A stretch of DNA of 64,000 nucleotides from Christiangramia sp. OXR-203. Its GTDB lineage: Bacteria > Bacteroidota > Bacteroidia > Flavobacteriales > Flavobacteriaceae. The position numbers and the translations under genes were made by a program. How positions within the stretch are numbered: the stretch's first letter is position 1; each line of letters opens with the position of its first letter. This document shows positions 19,122-29,300 of this stretch, piece after piece. The stretch spans positions 1,922,001-1,986,000 of the forward strand of contig NZ_CP139698.1 in NCBI RefSeq assembly GCF_034372165.1, given 5' to 3'. The notes beneath the pieces were generated by a model, which did no database searches, was not told where the DNA came from, and worked only from the letters and a program-made list of their open reading frames with translations.

Positions 19122-19682
19122 ATGATTGCGTTGAAACCAACCAAAGGCCATCTTCTCGTTGCAGAACCATCCATAATTGGAGATGTCTCTTTTAATCGCT
19201 CGGTGGTTCTACTTGCTGACCATTCCGAAAACGGATCGGTAGGATTCATCCTGAACAAGATTCTTGATTTCACACTTAAAGATCTTATCCCTGAAATTAA
19301 AGGGAACTTTGATGTCTATAATGGAGGTCCTGTAGAACAGGACAACCTGTATTTTATTCATAAGATCCCCGATCTTATACCTGATAGTATTGAGATCGCT
19401 CATGGAATATATTGGGGTGGTAATTTCGAAGCTGTGATGGAACTTATTTCTAAAGATCTAATTTCAGATAAGCAAATTAAATTCTTCCTGGGATATTCTG
19501 GATGGGATGCTCAGCAGCTGGATGACGAGTTAAATTCTCATTCGTGGGTGGTCACTGCAAATGAGGACAACAAGGACCTTCTTGAAAAGCCCTACTCCTC
19601 TTTCTGGAAGGATAAAATGCTGGAATTAGGTGGAGAATATATGTTATGGTCCAACTCACCAGAGAACCCTTCTTACAACTAA
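19122..19682 (+). CDS. YqgE/AlgH family protein
   Basis: This 186-residue protein belongs to the YqgE/AlgH family, whose molecular function is unknown. The typical N-terminal KGHLLVAEPSIIGDVSFNRSVVLL, the GSVGFILNK segment, YNGGPVEQDNLYFIH and FFLGYSGWDAQQL are all present. It is convergent with the next gene, with stop codons back to back at 19682/19683. Confidence 0.9.
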   Translation: MIALKPTKGHLLVAEPSIIGDVSFNRSVVLLADHSENGSVGFILNKILDFTLKDLIPEIKGNFDVYNGGPVEQDNLYFIHKIPDLIPDSIEIAHGIYWGGNFEAVMELISKDLISDKQIKFFLGYSGWDAQQLDDELNSHSWVVTANEDNKDLLEKPYSSFWKDKMLELGGEYMLWSNSPENPSYN

Positions 19683-20528
19683 TTAGCCTAACCTCGCTTT
19701 TACATTTAACTTACTAAGCAGGTTTTTAGCTACAACTGAGTCGTAGTGTTTTTTACGATATTTCGAAACTGGCTGAATACCAACCGCAATATTAGTAATA
19801 AAGAGCTCATCAGCTTTTTGTAATTCGAAAGGCGAAATTGAAGCTTCTTCTAATTCGTAATCTTCAGTTTTCTTGATGATCTCAAGTAGTTGTTTTCGAA
19901 TAATTCCGTTTAAAACACCATCTGTAAGTGGAGGCGTTTTAATTTTGGAACCTGAAACTAGAAATAAATTACCATTCAGAGCTTCCACTACGCTCTTTTT
20001 CTCATTAAGAAGCAAACAGTTGTGGTAATCATTTTCTTTAGCAAAGATGCTTCCCAAAACATTTACCGCACGGTTATTCGATTTGATCGTTGATAAAAGT
20101 CCGCTACCCACATAATGATCTTTAAATAATTCGATCTCGTAATCTTCTGTATTTAAAAGATAGAACGAGTTCTCCATCTCTATTACCGTCATCACGTAAG
20201 CGATATCCCTGGTTGCAGGCGTGTAAAAACCACCTTCTTCGCGATAAACAGCAAATCGTACTCTTGCAGCTTTTTCTCTAAGATCATTTTCAGCAACGAT
20301 GCTCAGAATTTCTTTCTCCAGGAATTCTGGTGAGAAACTGGATGGGATCTCCATTCTCATAATTCGCATAGAAGCCATCAACCTGAAATAATGATCTTCC
20401 CAGAACATTATTTTTCCATTAATAACTCTAATAGTTTCGAAAACTGAATCTCCGTAAGCAAACCCCCTGTTGAGAACTGAAAGATTAGCTTCTGAATCCT
20501 GAACTATATTGCCATTTAAATTGATCAT
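19683..20528 (-). CDS. Class IV aminotransferase (PLP-dependent)
   Basis: This fold-type IV PLP enzyme (281 residues) resembles aminodeoxychorismate lyase and branched-chain aminotransferases: NRGFAYGDSVFETIRV, the PLP Lys in IKSNNRAVNVLG, and EALNGNLFLVSG at the cofactor phosphate end. I start it at ATG 20526-20528 (MINLNGNIVQ); a further nine residues upstream in frame would be a translation of the terminator hairpin of the upstream gene and are rejected. The product is an amino-acid aminotransferase or ADC lyase; the sequence does not settle which. Confidence 0.85.
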   Translation of the reverse strand: MINLNGNIVQDSEANLSVLNRGFAYGDSVFETIRVINGKIMFWEDHYFRLMASMRIMRMEIPSSFSPEFLEKEILSIVAENDLREKAARVRFAVYREEGGFYTPATRDIAYVMTVIEMENSFYLLNTEDYEIELFKDHYVGSGLLSTIKSNNRAVNVLGSIFAKENDYHNCLLLNEKKSVVEALNGNLFLVSGSKIKTPPLTDGVLNGIIRKQLLEIIKKTEDYELEEASISPFELQKADELFITNIAVGIQPVSKYRKKHYDSVVAKNLLSKLNVKARLG

Positions 20529-20552
20529 AAAAAAACCCCGTTTAAAACGGGG
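20529..20552 (-). terminator. Minus-strand terminator touching the next start codon
   Basis: Read on the minus strand, the stem CCCCGTTT/AAACGGGG is followed by seven Ts, and the T-run ends directly at the ATG of the aminotransferase gene. It fits as the terminator of the START-like gene upstream, but may also act as an attenuator for the downstream gene. Confidence 0.8.
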
Positions 20553-20579
20553 CAAAGGTACTATTATCTTGAGACTTTT

Positions 20580-20966
20580 CTAGGCCGAACCTAATATCTG
20601 TTTTAGATCTGAAACCATATTTTCCCATAACATTTTTCCTTCATCGATCTCGTCCTCTTCAGCAAAATCTGTGATCATCAGGGAAACATCTTTAGTAATA
20701 TCATCCACTTGTATTCTTAATTCAAAAAAATATGGAGAATCTTCATCTTCAACCCACTTGAACTTAATGCGTTCATCGCTTTTCTTACTCATTAGTTTGG
20801 CTTTCTCCTCACTACCTTCCCAAATAAAAGTAAAAAATTCCCCACGGGAATTTACGTTATCTGCATACCACTCACTTAAACCTGAGGGAGTTGAAATATA
20901 TTGATACAATAGCGAAGGAGAAGCTTGAATTGGAAACTCCATTTCGTATTTCGTCTTTTCTTCCAT
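20580..20966 (-). CDS. START-like (SRPBCC) domain protein
   Basis: This 128-residue protein has the START-like/AHSA1 fold of a family common in Bacteroidota: the N-terminal YEMEFPIQASPSLLYQYISTPSGLSEWYADNV, the middle FTFIWEGSEE and the C-terminal long helix WENMVSDLKQILG. Such domains bind hydrophobic ligands or partner proteins, but the ligand here is unknown. It lies upstream of the aminotransferase gene, separated from it by the terminator-like hairpin. Confidence 0.82.
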   Translation of the reverse strand: MEEKTKYEMEFPIQASPSLLYQYISTPSGLSEWYADNVNSRGEFFTFIWEGSEEKAKLMSKKSDERIKFKWVEDEDSPYFFELRIQVDDITKDVSLMITDFAEEDEIDEGKMLWENMVSDLKQILGSA

Positions 20967-21048
20967 TCTAATTTAGTTAGTTTCGGGCAATATAGATATT
21001 AATTAGAAGGATTGAAAGAAATCAAAATAAATATTTTAGAAAATAAAG

Positions 21049-21079
21049 TTTGTGACAATACAAATTGTTTTTATATTTG
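21049..21079 (+). promoter_or_regulatory. Promoter of tRNA-Met
   Basis: TTTG at 21049-21052 and TATATTTG at 21072-21079 are 19 bases apart, a full match to the Bacteroidota promoter pattern, about 78 bases before the mature tRNA 5' end. Confidence 0.75.
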
Positions 21080-21156
21080 CACCCGCATTAAGGAAATCAT
21101 GCGAAGCCAGAAATAGCAGGGCTTCTGAAAGGTTCCTCTAAATGCAAAATTGATAA

Positions 21157-21230
21157 GGCGAGGTAGCTCAGTTGGTTAGAGCGTCGGATTCATAACCCGG
21201 AGGTCCCGAGTTCAAATCTCGGTCTCGCTA
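21157..21230 (+). tRNA. tRNA-Met(CAT)
   Basis: The 74-base gene folds as a tRNA: acceptor GGCGAGG pairs with TCTCGCT (G-U at both ends), a D-arm GCTC...GAGC, an anticodon loop TTCATAA giving CAT, a T-arm CCGAG TTCAAAT CTCGG, and A as discriminator. No CCA is encoded. The 3' end is a likely integration site for the accessory region that begins right after it. Confidence 0.95.
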
Positions 21231-21241
21231 CAAGTAAAATC

Positions 21242-21276
21242 AAGGCTTTCGAGAAATCGAGAGCCTTTTGTTTTTT
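21242..21276 (+). terminator. Terminator after tRNA-Met
   Basis: An interrupted stem AAGGCT...TCGA / TCGA...AGCCTT is followed by a T-rich run (TTTTGTTTTTT), 11 bases after the tRNA. Confidence 0.75.
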
Positions 21277-21831
21277 CATCTAGTACAGAATAAGTACAGA
21301 ATCTCATTTTTTTTAATAAATAAATAAGAGCCATATAGAAAATCTCGGTTTGATATCAATTGAAACGGAATTTTATATTTATTCCGGAAATTAACTCTAG
21401 AAAGTAACCATTAATTTTCCATCGTTAATAAGATTCAAAATTTTAGTAATTAAGATCCAATCTTGAATTACTGCCCATTACTTCCCTGGAATAGCTCAGC
21501 AAGCCTGAAACCTGATAGCTATGAAATACTTCCTCTTCCCTATCGTAAAAAGTTATCATATATATCCCTTAGAGATGCAGCTGTAAAAAATTCCTAAAAG
21601 TAAAGCAGTGAAGAAATGCGAAACGTTAGATTCTTGAAATGAAGAAATCACAAAAAAAATCAGGGTGCAAACATAGCCTATAACAATAAATTACACCCAT
21701 TAATTAGAGTGTAAGAGCTTTTTAAAGAAAGGTGAATTACAAGTAATTGGAGCTATTATTTTAAGGCTATTAGGATAATTGTCTAAAAGGAGTCATCATT
21801 TAAAGGAATGCTATAAAGCATAGTAACTCAT
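21277..21831. other. Gene-free stretch between tRNA-Met and hsdR
   Basis: About 550 AT-rich bases hold no convincing gene on either strand. Visible features are two direct copies of AGTACAGAAT (21282-21291 and 21293-21302, period 11) and a second copy of the tRNA-derived AAATCTCGGT at 21340-21349 (first copy 21214-21223). These could be recombinase arm sites or att remnants. No integrase is visible. Confidence 0.5.
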
Positions 21832-24800
21832 TTACACCGCTCTATTTTTCTTAAAATTCTCCGCTTGTTCAAATATTTCTTCATAAACTTCATCCCGTTC
21901 CACCGGCGGATAACCGTGTTCATCGAGTAATAAAATTAGCCCCACTTTTAAGGCAGATTTAATGTCGTTCCTTTTGCTCCAGTCCGGGAATTTCGCCTGT
22001 TCATCCACTAAATCTTTTATAGCTTTTGAAAGCTCGATGAGCTTATGTTCGGGATATTGAAAATCATACTTTACACAGAGCTCTCTTAAAATATCATAGA
22101 AAGCTTTTTCTTCAAAATCAATTCCTAACTTTTCCCCGGCCGAAAACTCCTTTTGTACCTGCCAGATTAGGTCTGTGAGCTGCTCTGCCATCTCTTCGTA
22201 GACCTCTCCGCGTAATACATCTCCTTTTCTCTCATTGTATCGGGAGACGAGGCCTTCCATCTTTTTAGAAAAATCTACTCCTTTTACCTTGTTCACTTTT
22301 TTAATCTCTCCAATAGCCCTGGCCAGTAACTGCTGTAAAAGTTTAATTTTAGTATTGGGCAATTTGATCTTATCAATTTTTGCCAGATAATCCTCATCAA
22401 ATATATCCTGCTGACTATTGGTTTGATCACCCATTTTAAAGATCTCCTCCACGCCTTCACTTGCCAAAGCATTTCTGATCATTTCCCTTACTTTGGCATT
22501 CATCTGGGCGGTATCCGGTGCATTTCCCCTGGTGAGCTTAAAGATTATAGACTTTACAGCTAAGTAAAAATGAGTATAATCCCGTTCTTGTTGGGTTAAT
22601 TTCTCACTTCCAGCACAAATATCATAGGCGGCTTTCAGGCGTTTCATCAAATCCATAAAACGTGTTTCCAGCTCCTGGGTTTGCTGTATGTATTCAACGG
22701 CCTGGTTAAGATTGTTTAGCTGGCTTAAAGGATCTCCATGGAAATAATCGGTACTATCGAATTTGTGAAAAATCCTGGCCAGTAAATCAAGGTGGTCCCT
22801 AACTATCTTCAGGGACTTTTCAATATCTTCGAAATTCTGACGCTCACCCTTATTATATTTGGCAAGAGCTAAGTTCATTTGTTTCTTAATACCAATATAA
22901 TCTACTACCAGTCCTTTGTTTTTACCCTGGAACTTCCGGTTTACCCGGGAAATCGTCTGGATAAGGTTATGTTGCTGGATGGGCTTATCGATATAGATAC
23001 TATCCAGAAACGGCACATCAAAACCTGTGAGCCACATATCGACGACAATGGCAATTTTAAAATTCGATTTCTCATTTTTAAATTGACGGTCCAGCTCTTT
23101 CCGGTACTCTTTTGTTCCTAAAAGATCATACATTTCTTTTGGATCGTCTTTTCCCCTTGTCATGATCATCTTTATCCGCTGAATAGGCTTGAGTTGCTTC
23201 CTGTCTTTTTCAGTTAAATCGGCACCTTCTTCTGCCTTTCTAACCTTTGCCCATTCCGGTCTTAATTCGATGATGTTCTTATAAAGCTCGTAAGCTATTT
23301 CACGACTGCTACAAACAAAAATTGCTTTTCCTTTTACGGTAGCACCTTCCTCTAGCCTTTTTTCATAATGATTGACAAAATCTTCTGCTATGGCCTGTAA
23401 ACGATCCGGATCACTCAAAATGGCATTAATGTTAGCCGACTGCTTTTTACTCTCTTCTACCTGGTACTCATTCGCACCTTCTTCCTCAGCTACCCGGTAA
23501 TATTCCTCAATTTTCTTTAATTCCCTGTTTTCAAGGGCCACTTTCGCTGCCCTTCCTTCATATACAATACGTACTGTAATTTCATCTATTACAGATTCTG
23601 TCATTGTATATTCATCTACCACCTTCCCAAATACATCTAAAGTAGCATCGATTGGCGTCCCGGTAAAACCTACAAAAGTAGCGTTAGGCAAAGAATCGTG
23701 AAGGTATTTAGCAAAGCCAAAAGTTTTCTGCACCCCTTTTTCTGTGATTTTTATTTTCTGGTCAAGATTGGTCTGGCTCCGGTGAGCCTCATCAGATATA
23801 CAAATAACATTGCTTCTATTCGTAAGTAACTCGGTATCTTCTGTAAACTTATGTATAGTGGTAAGGAACACACCACCACTTTCCCTTCCTCTAATCCGTT
23901 TGCGTAAGTCTGCACGGCTTTCTGCACTTACGATAGCATCATCCCCAATAAAGGCCTTGGCATTGGTAAATTGCCCTGTAAGCTGATCATCCAAATCGGT
24001 TCGATCTGTAATCAAAATAATAGTAGGACTTTCAAAATGATCACTTTTCATTAAAAGCCGGGTTAGGAAAAGCATGGTATAACTTTTTCCGGAACCGGTT
24101 GCCCCAAAATAGGTGCCTCCTTTTCCGTTTCCGTTGGGTTTTTGGACTTTCTGAATATTTTCAAATAGAGCCCTTGCCGCATAATACTGGGGATAGCGGC
24201 ACACGATCTTTTCATCCTTTTTTGAGCTATCCGGTAAATAAATAAAGTTTTTAATGATGTCCCGCAGCCTGTATTGATGCAACATTCCCTGGATAAGGGT
24301 GAACATACTATCAATACCGTCAACCTCTTTTGCCAATCCTGCGATCCTGCGCCAGGCATAAAAGAATTCATAAGGCGCAAAAAATGAACCTGCTTTGGTA
24401 TTTACACCATCACTAATTACACAAAATGCATTGTACTTAAAAAGTTCAGGTATGTCCCTTTGGTAACGCACTGTTAATTGAATATAGGCGTCATAAATGG
24501 TGGTATTTTCCTGAATCGCCGTTTTGAATTCGAAAACAACTACCGGAATTCCATTAATAAAAAGAATCCCGTCAGGAATACGTTTTTGGGTTCCGGTAAT
24601 TTCCAGCTGATTAACGAACTTATAAGTATTTTGGTTGTCTTCTGAATAATCAATTAAATAGATCCAGATATCTTTTTGGGAACGGTCTTCCCGCTTTAGC
24701 GAAAAACCATCAGAAAGCATTCGCATAAACTCCTTGTTGCTTTCATAAAGATCTGATGCCGGCAGAGTTTTGAGTTTGAGAATGATGGATTCCACTTCAT

Positions 24801-24972
24801 TTTTCGTGATACCGTTGTTCCGGTTCCTCGTCAACAAAAATTCCCGAAGATCACTTTCAATGAGCACTTCATCTTCCTTTCGCGATATAGTGCCTCCTTT
24901 TTGGTGCTTATAACCTTCCTGTTCCAGCTGGTTGGCAAAAACACTTTCCAGTTGTGTTTCGGTAAATTTCAT
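21832..24972 (-). CDS. hsdR: Type I restriction endonuclease subunit R (HsdR)
   Basis: HsdR is the motor and nuclease subunit of a type I restriction complex. The 1046 residues show the N-terminal nuclease domain (RIPDGILFINGIPVVVFEFKTA, giving the D...E-x-K site), the Walker A ATGSGKSYTM, DEAHRS, FTGTPID and a C-terminal helicase part (TGFDVPFLDSIYID, ISRVNRKF). It is the last gene of a five-gene minus-strand operon with hsdM, hsdS, a large ATPase and an AlbA_2-type gene; it overlaps the gene upstream by four bases. All expected motifs are present, so it should be active. Confidence 0.95.
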   Translation of the reverse strand: MKFTETQLESVFANQLEQEGYKHQKGGTISRKEDEVLIESDLREFLLTRNRNNGITKNEVESIILKLKTLPASDLYESNKEFMRMLSDGFSLKREDRSQKDIWIYLIDYSEDNQNTYKFVNQLEITGTQKRIPDGILFINGIPVVVFEFKTAIQENTTIYDAYIQLTVRYQRDIPELFKYNAFCVISDGVNTKAGSFFAPYEFFYAWRRIAGLAKEVDGIDSMFTLIQGMLHQYRLRDIIKNFIYLPDSSKKDEKIVCRYPQYYAARALFENIQKVQKPNGNGKGGTYFGATGSGKSYTMLFLTRLLMKSDHFESPTIILITDRTDLDDQLTGQFTNAKAFIGDDAIVSAESRADLRKRIRGRESGGVFLTTIHKFTEDTELLTNRSNVICISDEAHRSQTNLDQKIKITEKGVQKTFGFAKYLHDSLPNATFVGFTGTPIDATLDVFGKVVDEYTMTESVIDEITVRIVYEGRAAKVALENRELKKIEEYYRVAEEEGANEYQVEESKKQSANINAILSDPDRLQAIAEDFVNHYEKRLEEGATVKGKAIFVCSSREIAYELYKNIIELRPEWAKVRKAEEGADLTEKDRKQLKPIQRIKMIMTRGKDDPKEMYDLLGTKEYRKELDRQFKNEKSNFKIAIVVDMWLTGFDVPFLDSIYIDKPIQQHNLIQTISRVNRKFQGKNKGLVVDYIGIKKQMNLALAKYNKGERQNFEDIEKSLKIVRDHLDLLARIFHKFDSTDYFHGDPLSQLNNLNQAVEYIQQTQELETRFMDLMKRLKAAYDICAGSEKLTQQERDYTHFYLAVKSIIFKLTRGNAPDTAQMNAKVREMIRNALASEGVEEIFKMGDQTNSQQDIFDEDYLAKIDKIKLPNTKIKLLQQLLARAIGEIKKVNKVKGVDFSKKMEGLVSRYNERKGDVLRGEVYEEMAEQLTDLIWQVQKEFSAGEKLGIDFEEKAFYDILRELCVKYDFQYPEHKLIELSKAIKDLVDEQAKFPDWSKRNDIKSALKVGLILLLDEHGYPPVERDEVYEEIFEQAENFKKNRAV

Positions 24973-26312
24973 TCCTGTCTGGCTTTTCTTCCCTTCTCAG
25001 TTAACCTATACTTCTGTTTACTGCTTTTGGGTTTGTCTGGTATTGTTAATTCTACCAAACCCTCTTCTAAAGCGGGGTTTAAGTAATTGATTCTAAAATT
25101 TTTTCTATCCGCAAGCCCTAATGATTTTTGCAATTCGGTTCTACTTTCTTCGCCCTTAAAAACAATAAGAAGATCCCGTACTTGGGGGGTTACTTGCGGG
25201 GTAACTTGGGGGGAGACTTGCTGGGTATCCCTATAAACTTCATCTGCGGCAGGAAAAATCATTCGAAGGAAATTATCAGAAAAACGGAAACATTCTTTGT
25301 TGTACGATTCCAGTATTCTGGGAATTCCCGAACCTAATTGCTCTACCAGGTCCAGATCTTTATAAATACGCATCAGCTCCTTGTTCCGGGGAATTGAAAA
25401 GCCTTCAAAAAACTCATTTTTACTTAAGCCATCAGGTAAAGAACCTGCGGAAGTTATTTCGATTCGATCATTAAAGATTTCAAATTTTGGTGCTATTTCA
25501 CGGGTATAGTCATTATGTACAAAAGCATTTATAATTGCTTCCCTAAGTGCAATAGCATTCCAAAGACGATGTTCCTTTCGTTCTTTGTGAGTGATTTGTG
25601 TGATCGTCCTGTTTTCCAGACTTATTTTATCCAGTACACTCTTAGTAGCTTTCACAAGGGAACAATAACCGTATTCGTTGCTTTCCATTAAATCTACTCG
25701 CGTGTCACCCTTATATTTTGCGACCTTTACGGAAAGGTTATTTTCATCGGCCAGCAAATAAGCTGCGTAATTCAAATCACCATCGGTGGTTGTAAGCTCT
25801 AAATTCTTCCTGAACTGTTTATTAAGGGGTTTTTGTTTTTCCTGGTAATAAATATGAAGCTGCTCAAAGTTTAGATCCTGGCGATGGGCTTTTATTTTCC
25901 CTATGGAATTCCGGGTACGAGAGGCAAAAAGTTCTTCAATTTGTTTCTGCGACATGGGTTCTGCAGCAGAACCCAGGCGTATAAAACAGCCTTTTTCACT
26001 CATCCCGTATTTTTTGAGATGGTATGGTTTCTCAGAACCGCTGGCTACAATAATCTTTAAAATTTCTTTCCCATCCCTTTCTTCGCTTACAATATCAAAC
26101 AGTCCGAGGGCTGAAGGACGAATATTATTCTTTAAGCGGTCTTTTATTTTTAACTGGTTGCTATCGGCATCCTGAACGCCAACTGTCCTACCTTCTTTAT
26201 CTATGCCTATATAAATTATGCCACCTTCTCTGTAATTCAAAAAAGCCACAACTTCTTTCTCCAGTCCTTCGGAAAGTTCACGCTTATATTCTATACGATT
26301 GGTTTCGGACAT
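24969..26312 (-). CDS. AlbA_2/schlafen-type ATP-binding regulator
   Basis: This 447-residue protein has an N-terminal AlbA_2 (schlafen AAA_4) domain (EYKRELSEGLEKEVVAFLNYREGGIIYIGID), a HATPase_c_4-type segment in the middle (LREAIINAFVHNDYTREIAPKFEIFNDRIEITSAGSLPDG) and a winged-helix C-terminus. A linker with the repeat QVSPQVTPQVTPQV precedes the last domain. Such proteins are usually called transcriptional regulators or Fic/RM-associated ATP-binding proteins. It lies between the large ATPase (4 bases apart) and hsdR (4-base overlap), so it is part of the restriction operon; a role in silencing or regulating it is plausible. Confidence 0.85.
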   Translation of the reverse strand: MSETNRIEYKRELSEGLEKEVVAFLNYREGGIIYIGIDKEGRTVGVQDADSNQLKIKDRLKNNIRPSALGLFDIVSEERDGKEILKIIVASGSEKPYHLKKYGMSEKGCFIRLGSAAEPMSQKQIEELFASRTRNSIGKIKAHRQDLNFEQLHIYYQEKQKPLNKQFRKNLELTTTDGDLNYAAYLLADENNLSVKVAKYKGDTRVDLMESNEYGYCSLVKATKSVLDKISLENRTITQITHKERKEHRLWNAIALREAIINAFVHNDYTREIAPKFEIFNDRIEITSAGSLPDGLSKNEFFEGFSIPRNKELMRIYKDLDLVEQLGSGIPRILESYNKECFRFSDNFLRMIFPAADEVYRDTQQVSPQVTPQVTPQVRDLLIVFKGEESRTELQKSLGLADRKNFRINYLNPALEEGLVELTIPDKPKSSKQKYRLTEKGRKARQE

Positions 26313-26315
26313 TTT

Positions 26316-29300
26316 TTATTTTCTAAATGTTGTAACTTGAATATGGTCTTTTTTTTCTTTGATTTTAGATATTTTGCCTTCTTGTTTTAAATACTGAAAA
26401 AAACTGAGTAGAAGGGCAGTGTTTTTAAAGTATGGCATAGGACCTTTTTCATTTAATTGCTTATAATCTCCCCCTAAAGAACTTAAAAAGGATGTTATAA
26501 ATTCTTTATCAAAGGGAGTAAGATTGTTCATGAAAAGCTCAATTTTCTCATTAGTCTTTAATGCAGATTTTATTAGAATTGAAGAAATATTTGAATCGGA
26601 CAATTTTAGTTCTTTGTGTTTTAAGGCCATTTTTCCTATTAAAGAAAGTGCCTTCTGATCCGAAATAGCGTTATCGGCTTCGAATTTTTCTATTAATTTT
26701 ATTTTATGAGAATCAGTTAACATAGAATTTCCCAGGATTTCCGCCAAATCTGATTCTGATAGAACTATTTCTGAATATATTTTAAAGAACTCTGAAATAT
26801 TCAGGATAATAAAAATGAGATGTATGGGAGAAAAACTTGATCTTAGTTTGTTATAATTTTCTTGATTAAATGATAATTTTAGCTCATTTACTAATGCTTC
26901 TACTTTTTTAAACGATAAGCTTTCAAAGCTTAACTCTTTAAATGCTAGTGGTACTGTTTTTAGATAAGAAATATATAATTCATCGAGAATCTTATTATTT
27001 AACAAGAAATCACGTCTGAAACTTAAAAGTTCCTTATCTGTTGGAATAGAGTCTTTTACTAGGTTTTTAGTAATTTTTGGATTATTTAGGAAACCAGTAA
27101 GTGTTTCCGAAAATTTATTTTCATTTTCTTGATACTTAAAGATTACATTTTTCCATGTTGGTTCTATCTTTAAATTCTCAATTAAAAAATCACTCAACTC
27201 CTTAGAATCTTCTAATTCAGAAAGGGAAGGCAATAAAGTTTCAGTTTGATTTATTATACTTTCTTTACTTGTCTTTTTGATGTTTGAATTGTTTAGTAAC
27301 TTTAGTAGATAGGCCTGTTTTTCTTTGAAGTTATCTTTGAGCTTTAAATAAACCGCATTTATGTACTCCTCTATATTCTTTTCTACATATTCAATTAATC
27401 TATCACAACCAGACAATTTAATGGCTGCATAATTACTGTGATTAAAATCCTCCTCTCTATATTCACCAAATTCCTTGATCATTATCCTAAACATAGGAGG
27501 ATTGATTTCATAGTTATTCATAGAATATATGTATTCCCTTATTTCCTTACGGGATTCATCCCATTTTAAGGAGTTGAATTTGAGGTCAAACTCATCTATG
27601 ATTTCAATCTGTCTCTTCGAATCACTAACTATTGATAAAAAATCCGATTTTGCATTTAGTACAGCTTCTAGTTGGGAGGTCGAAGCAATGTTTTCAATAT
27701 CCTCAATTTCAGCATTGTTTAGAATAAGGGAGAGATAATTTGATTTTTCACCGTCCGTAAGCGAGCTATCTTCTTCGATAAATTTCCAAATACCTATCCA
27801 ACTTTTGCATAAAGTTTTTATGAGTACCCCCGAATTTTTATCCTCTTTGATATAAGAGTAAATAAATTTGACAGAATCATTTGATTCGTTTGACAGCTGC
27901 TTAAAAAATAATTCCTTTTTCAAGGGAAATTTTTTACTCTTTAAAAACTGGTCTAGAAGACTATAATTTAAAACAAATCTCCTTTCAAATTCTGATTCAC
28001 TTATTTTTTTAATAACATTCTCTACTTCATCCAGTTTATAATCAAATTTACTATCCATTTCATTCCTTACATTCATCAAAAACCAGTGATCTCTTTCAGT
28101 AATACTTCCCGGATAGAAATAGGAAATATAATTAAGATAATCTTCAGCTATATAGCCATTACGAATTAATAGAATGATCAACTGTTCCTGTTTGGAAGGT
28201 TGTGAAGACAAAGAAATTTTTTTGTTCTTTAAAAGATATTTTATCTTGGCATTTTTAATTCTTCTATTTTCTTCCTCATTCTGCTTTAACCTAACTCTAA
28301 TATCTTTAACCCTCCCGGCATTTTTGTTTTCAATTTCAGTTTTTCTATCCGAGTAAGACTTATCCGGATCAAGACGTGATTCTACAGCAGAAAATTTAAA
28401 ATTGAATTCTCTATTATATTGATTTTCTCTATAGCTTATAGATCCATTTTTTAAATTCTCAAAATTTTCATCTTCTAACATTTGTTCCACGGAGTAATTT
28501 TTATTCGCAATACGGAAATGTGAAAGGTTGTTAGCATTTTTCATATATTCCATAAGGTAAATGCGCCTCAATTCCTCCAAATTTTTAGGAAGAACCCTTT
28601 CTAAATTGTCTAACTCCATTTTTAATCTAGAATTCTCTTCTTCAATTTTCCGACTAGCATCATTTATCCAACTCAACTTATTCTCTACAAGGTTTTTATA
28701 AAGAATACCTTGATTTTTACCTAGCATAACAAAATCTTCGGGATAAATATTCTTATAAACGATTATTGCAAAAAGTTTATTCTGATATTTTTCACCTTGA
28801 AATTTTTGAAAGTAAATATGGAATTCGTTTACAATATTGTAAAGAAGCCGCATATCATCTACATAAAAAGCGACCTGATCTATCAATTCTGTGGATAAAG
28901 AATACTCAAATTTTTCTAATGCCCGGGTTAATTGTTCATTGGAATTAGAGTAGTTGATAACTGGTATAACGGGAATTATAAAGTCGAAAAATTTAGTCCG
29001 GTCTTTGTCCTTAAACATTTCATCGCGTATAGCATAAATAAAAGTTACGGTACGATTAATCGATTTTGAATTATTTATTAGAAGATTTATTTCTCGAAGT
29101 TTTGTGAAAATTTCTGTTTGCTCAAAACGGTCCAGATCCTCAATAATTACAACATTATATTCTGTTACTTCAAAAAAATATAAAATTTCATCCAGATGAT
29201 TGTTGAGGATAGATTTGTCTATTTTATCAGCCACCTGGATTTCAAGATTCTGGAAATTTAATTTACTAATCGTGAGTTTTTGAGAAAATCCTACCACAGC

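Noticed and set aside
20529-20555. Nine extra N-terminal residues of the class IV aminotransferase
   Set aside because: They are a translation of a terminator hairpin and are not part of the family N-terminus.
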